Positions 18,104 to 27,483 of a stretch of DNA of 47,970 nt are shown piece after piece (position 1 is the stretch's first letter; each line of letters starts with the position of its first letter). The notes beneath the pieces were generated by a model. It was given only the letters and a program-made list of their open reading frames with translations, did no database searches and was not told the origin of the DNA. The translations under genes were made by a program, and so were the position numbers. The stretch comes from Bacteroides gallinarum DSM 18171 = JCM 13658 (GTDB taxonomy: Bacteria; Bacteroidota; Bacteroidia; Bacteroidales; Bacteroidaceae), in contig NZ_KB894146.1 of assembly GCF_000374365.1 (NCBI RefSeq), forward strand, positions 1 to 47,970. The letters are read 5' to 3'.

Positions 18104-19900
18104 TTATTGATCTATTCTTTTATTATTAATTTTCCATGAATCTAATGCTAATTCAAGTAAAATACTCTGACGTTTAGAGATTGTTTCAGAATTCCATTCA
18201 GAAAAACTATAACCTGTATTAACTTTAAATCTATTTATAGCAGTATTAACACCTATATAGAAATCATTATCTAACATCTGCGTAATAAGAATGGAGGATT
18301 TACAGTATTCTGCCTGCTTTTTCTCAAACCAATTATCAGAGAGATCATTACATTTGTTTAAAGCCTGATTGATTGTTCCTTCTATCAGTGTTACATTTCC
18401 CAATCTATAAACTTGAGTATAATAAGCTGTCGCATCTTCATAATTAATATAATTCCCATCCTTCGGACTTTGAGGCAAAATATGTTCTATTTGATAATCA
18501 TAAAAACTATCCTTTAAAGGCAAATTACATTTTGCAGCAAGAGTATTTTCCATTTTTCCTAAAATATATTTTTGACGATATAAAGGATTATATTGATAAT
18601 GATTAATGTTTAAAAATGCCGTTTTAAAATCAACAAGTTTATCTTTTAAATATGGTAGCATTGTTTCATCCAAAATATCAGCAATATCCTGTATTTCATA
18701 TTTATTCCTCAATTTTTGAGCCCAACGGACAAATTGTCCTTCATTACTTTTTGCCTGTATGTGCATTGTAACCGTATAAAAGAAAAAACTTTCTATCTGC
18801 TTTGCCAGATATTCCAACGCATTTTGACCTGCATTTTGATGTAATGCCAATAAAAGAATCAAATGTTGACGCGATTTTACTTTGTTCACCAATCCAATAT
18901 GTGATATATTAGGATAGTTACTGCTATATTCTTCAGTAGCACAAACTAAATTTGAATATCGTTCAGATAATGTTGCTAATTCTTTTGCAAACTCAATCGG
19001 TTTAGTTTCATATGAGGTAGCTTTCTTCCCTTCAGGAGATATGAGCCACTTATAGATTGAATCTTCACGTAAAATCTCTGTACCAACTATATAACGTGCG
19101 ATGAAGAAATATCGTAAAAAACGCATTGGCATGTTTTCTTCACCACATTTATGCAAATTCTCGCCTATTTTCTTCCATATATCTTTAATTCTATCAAATT
19201 TAGATTCAATAACATTACTAAATAGAAGATTCTTTATTAAATCCATTGCATTCAACCCTGCACCTCGCTGATTGATTGTCTCAAAAATTTTTAGTGCGCT
19301 ACTTAGATTTTCAGACAAGATCTTAACTAATTCTACTTTTGTTAGGAAATATCGTATATCTTCAATAGTTTTATCAATTCCTAAAGTAGAAATTTTATCA
19401 GAATAAAAAGTTCTTATTGTTTTATAAGCTTCTTGCATTCTAATAATAGAAGGAGTTGTCTCTTCATTAAAATTGGTATTAGTTATCAAACTATCTAAGA
19501 AATCTTTACTTTCAGGATATTGCAATTCTAATCTCACATTATCTTTACCTGTCTCTAAATCATATTCATATAAAAGACTTTTAATCTTACTTAAAATCTT
19601 ATCCTGACTTTCATTCAATTCTATTTGAGATAATAAATCTCTAATGGCACACAATGATAAAACAATCGTTGTTAGACGTTGTTGTCCGTCAATTACATCA
19701 TATTTCCCATTATTGTTTTTTACGATAATTATGGAACCTATAAAATAACTTTGCCCTGACTCAACTTCATTGTCTATGTCTTGAAGGAATTGCTCAACTT
19801 CATCATCTTCTTTCCAAACATACTCTCTTTGATAGTCCGGCACTACAAAAAAATAATCACTTAATTTAGCTATTGATAATACTTCTGCCTTAACTTCCAT
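18104..19900 (-). CDS. DUF262/DUF1524 protein (GmrSD-type nuclease)
   Basis: This 598-aa protein has the layout of fused GmrSD-like enzymes. The N-terminal DUF262 domain has PDYQREYVW at 21-29 and DGQQR at 71-75, a ParB-like NTP-binding/hydrolysing motif, followed by FETINQRGAGLNAMDLIKN near 206-224. The C-terminal DUF1524 domain has the HNH-type motif EHILPQ at 472-477 and RLGNVTLIEG near 499. GmrSD cuts modified phage DNA; related proteins act in several defence systems. It is first in a leftward operon ahead of the 88-aa, MBL and protease/STAND genes. It may belong to one system with them or be a separate defence gene placed alongside. Confidence 0.85.
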   Translation of the reverse strand: MEVKAEVLSIAKLSDYFFVVPDYQREYVWKEDDEVEQFLQDIDNEVESGQSYFIGSIIIVKNNNGKYDVIDGQQRLTTIVLSLCAIRDLLSQIELNESQDKILSKIKSLLYEYDLETGKDNVRLELQYPESKDFLDSLITNTNFNEETTPSIIRMQEAYKTIRTFYSDKISTLGIDKTIEDIRYFLTKVELVKILSENLSSALKIFETINQRGAGLNAMDLIKNLLFSNVIESKFDRIKDIWKKIGENLHKCGEENMPMRFLRYFFIARYIVGTEILREDSIYKWLISPEGKKATSYETKPIEFAKELATLSERYSNLVCATEEYSSNYPNISHIGLVNKVKSRQHLILLLALHQNAGQNALEYLAKQIESFFFYTVTMHIQAKSNEGQFVRWAQKLRNKYEIQDIADILDETMLPYLKDKLVDFKTAFLNINHYQYNPLYRQKYILGKMENTLAAKCNLPLKDSFYDYQIEHILPQSPKDGNYINYEDATAYYTQVYRLGNVTLIEGTINQALNKCNDLSDNWFEKKQAEYCKSSILITQMLDNDFYIGVNTAINRFKVNTGYSFSEWNSETISKRQSILLELALDSWKINNKRIDQ

Positions 19901-19925
19901 AACAACATGTATATTAATGTTTTTA

Positions 19926-19933
19926 CAAAAATA
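19926..19933 (-). promoter_or_regulatory. Candidate -7 element for the defence operon
   Basis: On the minus strand 19933-19926 reads TATTTTTG, an exact match to TAnnTTTG, 25 bp upstream of the DUF262 start codon. No clear -33 TTTG was found at the right distance, so this is tentative. Confidence 0.35.
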
Positions 19934-20092
19934 ATCAAATCATTTGAAAATTAATATCTGAGATTCTCTTAAGGAAATGTTTTTTGTAAAATAAGATATT
20001 AAGTACTTTTATTTGTAACCATTTTGTCCAAGTTGCCATAATTCCTCAGCACTATCTATACAATGTATTTTAGTTTATCAAACCCAAATCAC

Positions 20093-20140
20093 AAATGTGT
20101 TGCACATTTCTTTCCTAAGAATCTTGGTTGATACATTTGT
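20093..20140 (+). promoter_or_regulatory. Candidate promoter and operator of the transfer operon
   Basis: AAATGTG at 20093-20099 and CACATTT at 20103-20109 form a 7-bp inverted repeat with a 3-base loop. ACAAATGT (20091-20098) is also repeated inverted as ACATTTGT at 20133-20140. The second copy overlaps TACATTTG (20132-20139), an exact -7 match. A repressor bound here could control the tra operon, possibly the ParA-like protein or the HTH protein encoded downstream. The rest of the gap back to 19900 shows nothing else. Confidence 0.4.
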
Positions 20141-20163
20141 CACAAAATAAATCAACACTTGAA

Positions 20164-20985
20164 ATGATACAGACTCCAGTTATAGTGACATTTGCCAATC
20201 AGAAGGGAGGTGTAGGAAAGACTACCCTTTGCGTAACCTTTGCCAACTATCTGGTAACAAAGGGCATAAGGGTTGTGGTGATAGACTGCGACTTCCAGCA
20301 CTCCATAATAAAATGCCGTAAGGCTGACATCAGAAAATACGGTGAACAGGAAATGCCATACGAGGTATGGGCATATGAAGCCAACGACAAGGCGATGATG
20401 ACTTCCCTTATGGAAAAGCTTCACAACGATCCTGAAATTGACGTTGTGCTTATGGATTCTCCCGGCAGTCTGAAAGCGGAAGGGCTGATACCCATGTTTG
20501 TCAACTCGGATATCATCATTGTTCCATTTCATTATGACCTGGTAACCGTTCCGTCCACGGCCAGTTTCCTCATGTTTGTTGACCGGCTGAAAAAGGCTGT
20601 CGGTGAAAGGATGAAAGCCAGACTCTTCATCATACCCAATCTGAATGACGGAAGAATCGGCAAGCGTTCTGAACTGCTTATCTGGGACAATGCAAGGGAT
20701 ACTTTCTCCAACTATGGATACGTCACTGCGAAGATTCCCAAACGTGCGGATATGGAACGGTTCAGTACAATGGCAGCTCTGGATATGCAGGCCGCTATCG
20801 TTACACCGGTCTTTGATAAGGTCTATCAGAGTATCTTCGATACACTTCAACCGATAAGGGAAAAAGAACTCAAAGGCATACAGCTGACGGAAAATCTGAA
20901 TCCCAAGCCTAAGAAAAAGAAGGCACAGCCGTCTGATGAAGCTTCACAGAACAGTAACGAAAATCAGAATAAAGAACCAGAATAA
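20164..20985 (+). CDS. traA: ParA/Soj-family ATPase, TraA-like
   Basis: This 273-aa protein has the deviant Walker A KGGVGKTT at 14-21, then VVVIDCDFQHS and VLMDSPGS, the other ParA motifs. ParA-like proteins open many Bacteroides tra operons, where they are called TraA and may aid element segregation or regulation. The C-terminal tail (about 240-273) is Lys/Gln/Asn-rich. The frame could be extended to a TTG at 20128, but the ATG at 20164 places the first beta strand as in other ParA proteins. It is followed 27 bp later by a TraB-like gene. Confidence 0.88.
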   Translation: MIQTPVIVTFANQKGGVGKTTLCVTFANYLVTKGIRVVVIDCDFQHSIIKCRKADIRKYGEQEMPYEVWAYEANDKAMMTSLMEKLHNDPEIDVVLMDSPGSLKAEGLIPMFVNSDIIIVPFHYDLVTVPSTASFLMFVDRLKKAVGERMKARLFIIPNLNDGRIGKRSELLIWDNARDTFSNYGYVTAKIPKRADMERFSTMAALDMQAAIVTPVFDKVYQSIFDTLQPIREKELKGIQLTENLNPKPKKKKAQPSDEASQNSNENQNKEPE

Positions 20986-21012
20986 TCAGTAAACTTCAAT
21001 AACCATAGCACT

Positions 21013-21411
21013 ATGAGTAAGGATATACCGGAAATAGATGACCTGACAAAAGGCATCAATGATTCAGAACTTATATTGACGGAAGATACCGCAGGAACGC
21101 AGGTTGAGCAAAAAGAAAATAATAATGCAACACAGGAAAAGGATACTGCTGTTTCCCTTTCGGATACAGGATGCTGGAGTGACTTCATGGAATTTCTGAC
21201 ATCTGACGGTTCAGTAACGGATAAAACAGAAAGGCTTGTCTGCAAACTCGACCGTGACCTTGCGGATTCACTGGACGACTGCGATATACATGGCAGATGC
21301 CGCTCTGACCTGGTGAATGCCATTGTAAGGGCATTCTTCAAGTCATACCTGCCACGTCTGGCAGAATACAGAAGGGAAAAGAAATCTTTGTTTAACAGCT
21401 ATAATCTGTAG
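21013..21411 (+). CDS. DUF3408-like tra protein (TraB/TraC position)
   Basis: This 132-aa protein has an acidic N-terminal half and a C-terminal helical part with the pattern SDLVNAIVRAFFKSYLPRL followed by YRREKKSLFN, which resembles the DUF3408 family next to traA in Bacteroides conjugative elements. A DNA-binding or partition partner role for the ParA-like protein is plausible. The assignment is by pattern and position only. It ends 3 bp before the next gene. Confidence 0.65.
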   Translation: MSKDIPEIDDLTKGINDSELILTEDTAGTQVEQKENNNATQEKDTAVSLSDTGCWSDFMEFLTSDGSVTDKTERLVCKLDRDLADSLDDCDIHGRCRSDLVNAIVRAFFKSYLPRLAEYRREKKSLFNSYNL

Positions 21412-21414
21412 GAT

Positions 21415-22032
21415 ATGAAAAAGACAGACTGGACTGACAGGATGCTGGCCGCTCTTGTCGAACTGTATCCGGTAGAGACCACAGCCTATACCGCTGCCGT
21501 TCTCAATCTGAGCGAGTCGACAGTCAAGCTGAAAGCCCGAGAGCTTGGACTTGTAAAAATGGCCAAATCCAGATGGATGGAGCGTGCAGACTATATCAGA
21601 AACCATTTCCAGGAGTGTTCCTTCTCTGAGATAGGGAAAGCTCTCGGCATTACCCGGATGAGTGTCGGACGTATAGCCGCTGCACTCGGACTGAAACGTA
21701 GCAGTGAAGAGAAGCACCGGATTTCCTCACGTATCCGTACCCAGATGGTAAAGAGGGAAAGACGGCGTATCGTCTTCGGACTGGAACCTGTAACCGGTAT
21801 CCGTGTCATTTCAAACAGGGCAAAGGTAAGGGTGCGCTCAAACATGAAGTCAAACGGATACATCATCAGTGAGGAACACAACGTGATTTATTATACCGGC
21901 ACTACGGAACGCAGGGAACGTCTGGAAAGCCGGGGTATCAGACTGGGACTGCATATACTTCCGCTTCCGCAGGACAGTTCCGCTCTTTCATCCAATATCA
22001 TATTACAACAGCCATGCAGTACGGACAGATAG
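21415..22032 (+). CDS. Helix-turn-helix DNA-binding protein in the tra operon
   Basis: This 205-aa basic protein has two predicted helix-turn-helix segments: about 22-45 (TAYTAAVLNLSESTVKLKAR) and about 65-90 (FSEIGKALGITRMSVGRIAA). The C-terminal half is of unknown type. It lies third in the tra operon and overlaps the next gene by 19 bp. It could be the transfer-operon regulator acting on the palindromes upstream of traA, or a TraC-like accessory factor. No close family is recognised. Confidence 0.65.
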   Translation: MKKTDWTDRMLAALVELYPVETTAYTAAVLNLSESTVKLKARELGLVKMAKSRWMERADYIRNHFQECSFSEIGKALGITRMSVGRIAAALGLKRSSEEKHRISSRIRTQMVKRERRRIVFGLEPVTGIRVISNRAKVRVRSNMKSNGYIISEEHNVIYYTGTTERRERLESRGIRLGLHILPLPQDSSALSSNIILQQPCSTDR

Positions 22033-22448
22033 TATTCCTTCTCTTCGTGGCAATGGTATTCTACTATGCGGCAATGATTTTCATGGACTTTCAGAAGGCA
22101 AAGGCTGCACAGAATGCCGAGCAGGACAGCCATAAAGAAGAGGACATAGACATATCGGAAGAGGCACGAAGCTTCAGGCCGATAAGAATAAACCGGGATG
22201 AACCTGAATCCAAAGAACAAAGTTCAGAACAGAGTAATACGGAAAATCCCGAATCAAATAATGAAAGTAATAATTCTGACGGTACAGAGAAATCTGCATC
22301 CAAATCAGAATCTTCCAGACACGTTTATCGGGAGGCCATCATGACTGACGGCATTCTGGTAGAGAATATCATACAGGAAATTAACCGGCTGGCAGAGACC
22401 GGTACCAGTGACCTTGGTGCCGTTATCTTCAGCTGTGAGAATGCCTGA
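22014..22448 (+). CDS. Single-span membrane protein, TraD position
   Basis: This 144-aa protein has an N-terminal membrane helix (about 5-24, IVFLLFVAMVFYYAAMIFM). A highly charged, Ser/Glu/Asn-rich low-complexity region of about 80 residues follows, and then a short conserved-looking C-terminus. The place between the HTH gene and traE is where TraD lies in CTnDOT-like operons, but similarity to TraD cannot be judged by eye. The function is unknown. Confidence 0.6.
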   Translation: MQYGQIVFLLFVAMVFYYAAMIFMDFQKAKAAQNAEQDSHKEEDIDISEEARSFRPIRINRDEPESKEQSSEQSNTENPESNNESNNSDGTEKSASKSESSRHVYREAIMTDGILVENIIQEINRLAETGTSDLGAVIFSCENA

Positions 22449-22514
22449 TATATATACCGTTCCTTTAGTGACATCTGTTTCTTTGGCGATGAAATCCTTT
22501 AACATTATTCAGAA

Positions 22515-22871
22515 ATGCAGATAATAAAGAAAAGTGCCCGGAATCTTACGGAGCGTTTCATCGGTTCAAGTTTTGGACAGAAGTGTGTGGTGGCGGCCAT
22601 TGCACTGATTATTTCCACATCCAACGTAATGGCAGGAAGCAAAGGTGCAGCAGGTTTTACCAAGGCCACTCAGGAAGTCAGCTCCTACCAGACTCCGGTA
22701 TCGAATCTGATGAAGGCCATAGCTGCCGTTATCGTTCTGGTCGGTGCCTTCAACGTCTATTTCAAGATGCAGAACGGAGACCAGGACGTGAAGAAGACCA
22801 TCATGCTTACCATCGGAGGCTGTATCGCATTCATCGCACTTTCGGAAGCTCTTCCGCTGTTCTTCCAGTAA
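22515..22871 (+). CDS. traE: TraE-like (DUF4134) secretion channel/pilin component
   Basis: This 118-aa membrane protein has a signal-like first segment (about 24-41, ending SNVMAGSKG) and two further hydrophobic helices at about 68-85 and 96-117. This is the pattern of Bacteroidetes TraE, the VirB2 counterpart of their type IV secretion system. Its position directly before the traF- and traG-like genes supports the call. It probably sits in the inner membrane and may form the conjugative filament. Confidence 0.82.
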   Translation: MQIIKKSARNLTERFIGSSFGQKCVVAAIALIISTSNVMAGSKGAAGFTKATQEVSSYQTPVSNLMKAIAAVIVLVGAFNVYFKMQNGDQDVKKTIMLTIGGCIAFIALSEALPLFFQ

Positions 22872-22883
22872 TCCTTACCCGAC

Positions 22884-23174
22884 ATGACAATGAATCAGGA
22901 AGGATACCCTGTGTTCAAGGGATTGCAGAAACCGCTGGAGTTTATGGGCATACGCGGCCGTTTCCTCACTCTGGCAGCGGCAGCCATAGGCGTATCATTC
23001 GTAGGCTTCATCGGTTTCTCAATCGCTTTGGGAAAGGTTGCTGGGTTCATAGCCATGATGGTCATGGCACTGGTGGGACTGATAACCATCTACATCAAAC
23101 AGCGTGGTGGACTCCACAACAAGAAAAGGGCAAGAGGCATATATATCTACAGAAGCCTTAGAAAAGAACAGTAA
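22884..23174 (+). CDS. traF: TraF-like (DUF4133) VirB3-type protein
   Basis: This 96-aa protein starts MTMNQEGYPVFKGLQKPLEF and GIRGRF, typical of TraF/DUF4133, followed by two adjoining membrane helices (about 29-50 and 54-74). It is the VirB3 counterpart that anchors the VirB4-type ATPase at the inner membrane. It lies 13 bp after traE and 16 bp before traG. The first ATG is preferred; a second Met is at residue 3. Confidence 0.83.
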   Translation: MTMNQEGYPVFKGLQKPLEFMGIRGRFLTLAAAAIGVSFVGFIGFSIALGKVAGFIAMMVMALVGLITIYIKQRGGLHNKKRARGIYIYRSLRKEQ

Positions 23175-23189
23175 ATCACTTTATACAGT

Positions 23190-26024
23190 ATGGCACACAA
23201 AAGGAAAAGAATATTTGACGGACTCTATGCGCAGCTGGAGGAGACGGACGGCAATGTCGTGCTGTTCTCGGCCAGAGGCGAGCCGTCCGTTATCTTCGAA
23301 ATAACCAATCCGGTTCAGCAGCTCTGTACGGATGCGCAGCAGTACATGTTGTTTCATGACGTGCTATCCAATATCCTTCAGACCATCGGTGAGGGATATG
23401 CACTGCAGAAGCAGGATATTATGTGCAGACAGGCATATCACCATGACGTGCCGGATGATGCGGAGTTCCTGACAAGAAGCTATTTCAGATACTTCGAGGG
23501 AAGGGAGTTTACAGAGATACGGACTTTTCTTATTCTCACCCAGGAGGCACAGAAGAACCAGTTCATCCAGTACGACCCGAAGAGATGGCTCGATTTCCAT
23601 TCCAAGGTATCAAAGACGGATGATATTCTGACGGAAAAGCATATCCGGCACAGAAAGCTCGGCAAGGAGGAAGTCAGCGAGTACTGCCACCGTTTCATGG
23701 CATTCCAGTTCCGGCACGGACCGTTCTCGATGACCAACTTCAAGGCTTCAGACGAATATCTCAGGACTGGTGACCGGATTATCCGTTCCTATCCGCTGGT
23801 GGACATTGACGAGATAAACCTGCCTTCCATGGTAAAGCCGTACACGCAGATGAACATCAACGGCTACGGTATCGCAACAGACCTGCTTTCTTTTCTTACC
23901 GGCATCCCCTACTCGGACTGTGTGGTGTTCAACCAGGTCATTCAGATACCTGGACAGAGGAAACTGCTGCGCAAGCTTCAGGCCAAGGCGAAGCGTCACG
24001 GTTCTATGCCGGACCCGAGCAACCGTATTGCCAAGGCTGACATTGAGGAAGTGCTGGACAGGCTGGCCGTTGACAGTACCATGCTTGTGTACTGCAACTT
24101 CAACATTCTGGTGAGTTGTCCGCCTGACAAGGTTACTCCGGTAACTTCCTTTCTGGAGACCAAACTGTACGAGTGCGGCATCATGCCGTCAAGGACGGCC
24201 TACAACCAGCTGGAGCTTTTCATGGACTGTTTTCCGGGTAACGGCTATGCCTTCAACCCGGACTATGACCTGTTCCTGACGCTTTCGGATGCTGCCCTAT
24301 GCTTTTTCTTCAAAGAGCATCTGAAGGAGTCTGAGGATACACCGTTGACCACATACTACACCGACCGTCAGGGGTTACCTGTATGTATCGACATTACCGG
24401 CAAGGAAGGCAAGAAGAAAATGACGGACAATGCCAACTTCTTCTGTATCGGCCCTTCCGGTTCCGGCAAGTCCTTCCACATGAACAGTGTGGTACGTCAG
24501 CTTCTGGAACAGAATACGGATGTGGTCATGGTGGACACGGGTGATTCCTACGAAGGCATATGCGGATATTACAAGGGTACATACATAGCCTACTCGAAGG
24601 AGAAACCCATCTCCATGAATCCGTTCAAGGTTACTAAGGAAGAATATGAACTCAATTTCGGTGAGAAGAAGAACTTCCTTAAATCGCTGATATTCCTGAT
24701 ATTCAAGGGCAACGCATTTCCTTCCAAGATTGAGGACATGCTGATAAACCAGACCATCGTGGAATACTATGAGGCATATTTCAATCCGTTTGAAAGGTTC
24801 AGTGACAGTGAGCGTGAGGCTTTGAGACAGAAACTCTTGGTTGCCGCCAAGATGGAGGATGACTACGAACAGTACACGCACAGCATGGAGGACATCGACA
24901 GACAGATAAATACGGAAGAGGTTCAGGAGAAGGCTGAAAGCCGTGCCCTGCTGCTGCCTTCCGAAGTACGCCGCCTGAAGCTGATACGACAGTGCCGCTC
25001 ACTGACTGCTCTGATAAATGATGAAGCGGCCACAGAATCGGAAAAGGAACGTGCACTTGCCATCATAGAAAAATATAAAAGGGAACTTTATAACAATTCA
25101 ATGCTGATTAAGATAGACAGGCAGATTGACCACATGGAGGAACAGAAGCGCAGGCTGAAGGTTCAGGAACTATCGTTCAATTCCTATTACGAGTTTGCCC
25201 TGGAGCGCATTCCGCAGATTACACAACTGGAGAAGATAAGTTTCAATATACATGACTTTGCGGCCATACTGAAACAGTTCTACCGTGGTGGTGAACTTGA
25301 GATGACGCTGAACTCTGACCTGGACATTAACCTGTTTGACGAGCGTTTCATTGTGTTCGAAATAGATAAAATAAAGGATGATCCGGTGCTTTTTCCGATT
25401 GTGGTGCTGATTATCATGGACGTGTTCCTACAGAAGATGCGTATCAAGAAGGGACGGAAGGCTCTTATCATCGAAGAGGCATGGAAGGCAATCGCTTCAC
25501 CTACCATGGCGGAATATATAAAGTATTTGTATAAGACCGTCCGGAAGTTTCACGGCATTGCAGGTGTGGTTACACAGGAACTTAATGACGTGATTGATTC
25601 CCCTATTGTGAAGGAGGCCATCATCAACAACTCGGACGTGAAGATTCTGCTTGACCAGACCAAGTTCAAGGACAGGTATGAGGATATTGCAGCCATTCTG
25701 GGACTCACTGACATACAGCGTCAGCAGATTTTCACTATCAATGCGCTGAACAACCATGAGGGAAGAAGTTACTTTAAAGAAGTGTGGATTTGCCGGGGAC
25801 AGCACTCGGATGTGTACGGTGTGGAGGAAGCACCTGAATGTTACTGGGCATACACTACAGAACGTACCGAGAAGGAGGCACTGAAGATTTATCTTGCCCG
25901 GTACGGTACGCTGCAGGAGGCCATCACCCGTATTGAGGAAGACCGCAAGGCGGATGGAGGACTTCTGTATCTGGAGTTTGCAAGAAAAGTCAACCAACAT
26001 CAAAAAGTTATGTCACTATGGTAA
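23190..26024 (+). CDS. traG: TraG-like VirB4 conjugation ATPase
   Basis: This 944-aa ATPase would power assembly of the transfer channel. The N-terminal half (1-400) is the VirB4-type domain. Walker A is GPSGSGKS at about 421-428 (FFCIGPSGSGKSFHMNS) and Walker B is ALIIEEAWKAI near 757-767. A Glu/Arg-rich coiled-coil stretch lies at about 560-660, between the Walker motifs. It is slightly longer than typical TraG of CTnDOT-like elements because of this coiled region. The stop overlaps the next gene by 7 bp. Confidence 0.93.
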   Translation: MAHKRKRIFDGLYAQLEETDGNVVLFSARGEPSVIFEITNPVQQLCTDAQQYMLFHDVLSNILQTIGEGYALQKQDIMCRQAYHHDVPDDAEFLTRSYFRYFEGREFTEIRTFLILTQEAQKNQFIQYDPKRWLDFHSKVSKTDDILTEKHIRHRKLGKEEVSEYCHRFMAFQFRHGPFSMTNFKASDEYLRTGDRIIRSYPLVDIDEINLPSMVKPYTQMNINGYGIATDLLSFLTGIPYSDCVVFNQVIQIPGQRKLLRKLQAKAKRHGSMPDPSNRIAKADIEEVLDRLAVDSTMLVYCNFNILVSCPPDKVTPVTSFLETKLYECGIMPSRTAYNQLELFMDCFPGNGYAFNPDYDLFLTLSDAALCFFFKEHLKESEDTPLTTYYTDRQGLPVCIDITGKEGKKKMTDNANFFCIGPSGSGKSFHMNSVVRQLLEQNTDVVMVDTGDSYEGICGYYKGTYIAYSKEKPISMNPFKVTKEEYELNFGEKKNFLKSLIFLIFKGNAFPSKIEDMLINQTIVEYYEAYFNPFERFSDSEREALRQKLLVAAKMEDDYEQYTHSMEDIDRQINTEEVQEKAESRALLLPSEVRRLKLIRQCRSLTALINDEAATESEKERALAIIEKYKRELYNNSMLIKIDRQIDHMEEQKRRLKVQELSFNSYYEFALERIPQITQLEKISFNIHDFAAILKQFYRGGELEMTLNSDLDINLFDERFIVFEIDKIKDDPVLFPIVVLIIMDVFLQKMRIKKGRKALIIEEAWKAIASPTMAEYIKYLYKTVRKFHGIAGVVTQELNDVIDSPIVKEAIINNSDVKILLDQTKFKDRYEDIAAILGLTDIQRQQIFTINALNNHEGRSYFKEVWICRGQHSDVYGVEEAPECYWAYTTERTEKEALKIYLARYGTLQEAITRIEEDRKADGGLLYLEFARKVNQHQKVMSLW

Positions 26025-26764
26025 GAACAGTATTAAGAATCATATCGGTTATAATGCTTTCTGCATTTGTCTGCATTAATGCACATGCTGCCTGGAGAAT
26101 CGTATTCGACCGCAACTGCCTGAAGATTGTCCTGGCCAATACCGCTTCACAGAAACTTATCGAGGAGCAGCACAACCAGCGTGTGGATACCATTGCAGCC
26201 AAGAAACAGAAGGTGGAACTCTATACGGTAAGCATGGCTACCATGAAGGAACTATACAAGCTGAGCATGGAGAACATATCCGGTTTCGGGACTGAAAGTC
26301 TTTATTATAAGGAAATAGGCCTGTGCGCTCTGGATATTCTGCGAAATGTTCCGGTACTTGTCAGTACGGTAAACAGGGCAAAATTTTCAAACAGGCTGCT
26401 CTGTCTGAACGAACTCGGCAATCTTGTAGCGGAAACCCAGCAGCTGGTCGGCAACTTCGTCAATATCGTGAACAATGCCAGGATTCCCAATCCGTTGCAG
26501 GGACAGGCCACTGCCGAGAAAAAGGATGACGGCTACAACCTGCTGGACAGGTATGAAAGGCTGACACTGGCCAACAGCATCTATACTGACCTGAACAGGA
26601 TACGCTATAAGGTGGAAGGGATGGTTCTGATGGCACAGTATGCCACTGCAAACGACCTCTTCTTTGCCATTGACCCTGAAGGATGGGCAAATGTGGTGAC
26701 CATGAAGAATCATGTGGGGAATCTTGTACAGGACTGGAACGGACTGGTTGCTTCAAATTATTAA
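26018..26764 (+). CDS. Secreted tra protein, TraI-like; paralogue of the gene at 43928
   Basis: This 248-aa protein has an N-terminal signal peptide (VLRIISVIMLSAFVCINAHA) and a mostly helical body with coiled-coil character (about 40-75). The C-terminus reads DLFFAIDPEGWANVVTMKNH, closely matched in the protein at 43928-44668 (DLWFSLDPEGWASVMSGKN). The position after traG and before a traJ-like gene suggests a periplasmic VirB5-like role, as for TraI/DUF4141 proteins. This is inferred from order. Confidence 0.7.
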   Translation: MVRTVLRIISVIMLSAFVCINAHAAWRIVFDRNCLKIVLANTASQKLIEEQHNQRVDTIAAKKQKVELYTVSMATMKELYKLSMENISGFGTESLYYKEIGLCALDILRNVPVLVSTVNRAKFSNRLLCLNELGNLVAETQQLVGNFVNIVNNARIPNPLQGQATAEKKDDGYNLLDRYERLTLANSIYTDLNRIRYKVEGMVLMAQYATANDLFFAIDPEGWANVVTMKNHVGNLVQDWNGLVASNY

Positions 26765-26772
26765 CCCTTAAT

Positions 26773-27483
26773 ATGTATGTGTCTGTCATGAGAATCAGGA
26801 ATATAAGTATCATATCAGCCGGTATTATAATGCTGTTGCTGCCTGTAAAGGCTTCCGCTTTCATCATACCCAAAGACCTGCCGACCATCGAAGCACTCAT
26901 TGCCCTGCACAAGGCCATAAAGAAGGACGAGGACAAGGCTCTGATAAGGGTGGCCACAAGCTATGGCGAGCAGTCGCTCATTGAGAAAGGTGCGGAAAAG
27001 TTCAATGATGTCCGGACCACTCTGGATACAAGGCTGAACAATGCCTATTCATACCTGGTGCTGGCCGGTGCCATTTCTTCAACGGCCAACTCACTGTATC
27101 AGCTGGTAACGGAATACAAGGACTTTACCGGTAATACTTTCAGCCATGTATCGAAGAAGCCTTTCGTGGCCTGGTATTATGCCGATGCCAACGTGGCAAT
27201 ATCAAGGGAGATACAACACTGCTACAGACTGTATGCAACCGTGGCCGCTTCGGGTATAAACCTGATGAAGGCTTCCATGGATGAAAAGCTGAATCTGGTA
27301 ATGACACTGAAGACTTCCATCGACAGGGCAAGGTACATAATAGACAATGCCAATCTGTACTGTTTCCTTGTTACGGACTGCGGATGGAAGCCGGACTATA
27401 TCTGGGAGATACTGAACTCCAATGTGAAGAATGAGATAGCTGAGCGTGTAATCAATAAATGGAATCAGGGATATGCAGGTTAG
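26773..27483 (+). CDS. Secreted helical tra-region protein
   Basis: This protein of about 236 aa starts with a hydrophobic export signal (IISAGIIMLLLPVKASA). The rest is helical with no recognised domain and has several Tyr-rich stretches. The start at 26773 is chosen because it leads straight into the signal peptide and clears the preceding stop; an ATG at 26788 is also possible. Longer frames from 26683 would run into the previous gene. It overlaps the next gene by 11 bp. Its role is unknown but it is part of the transfer operon. Confidence 0.7.
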   Translation: MYVSVMRIRNISIISAGIIMLLLPVKASAFIIPKDLPTIEALIALHKAIKKDEDKALIRVATSYGEQSLIEKGAEKFNDVRTTLDTRLNNAYSYLVLAGAISSTANSLYQLVTEYKDFTGNTFSHVSKKPFVAWYYADANVAISREIQHCYRLYATVAASGINLMKASMDEKLNLVMTLKTSIDRARYIIDNANLYCFLVTDCGWKPDYIWEILNSNVKNEIAERVINKWNQGYAG

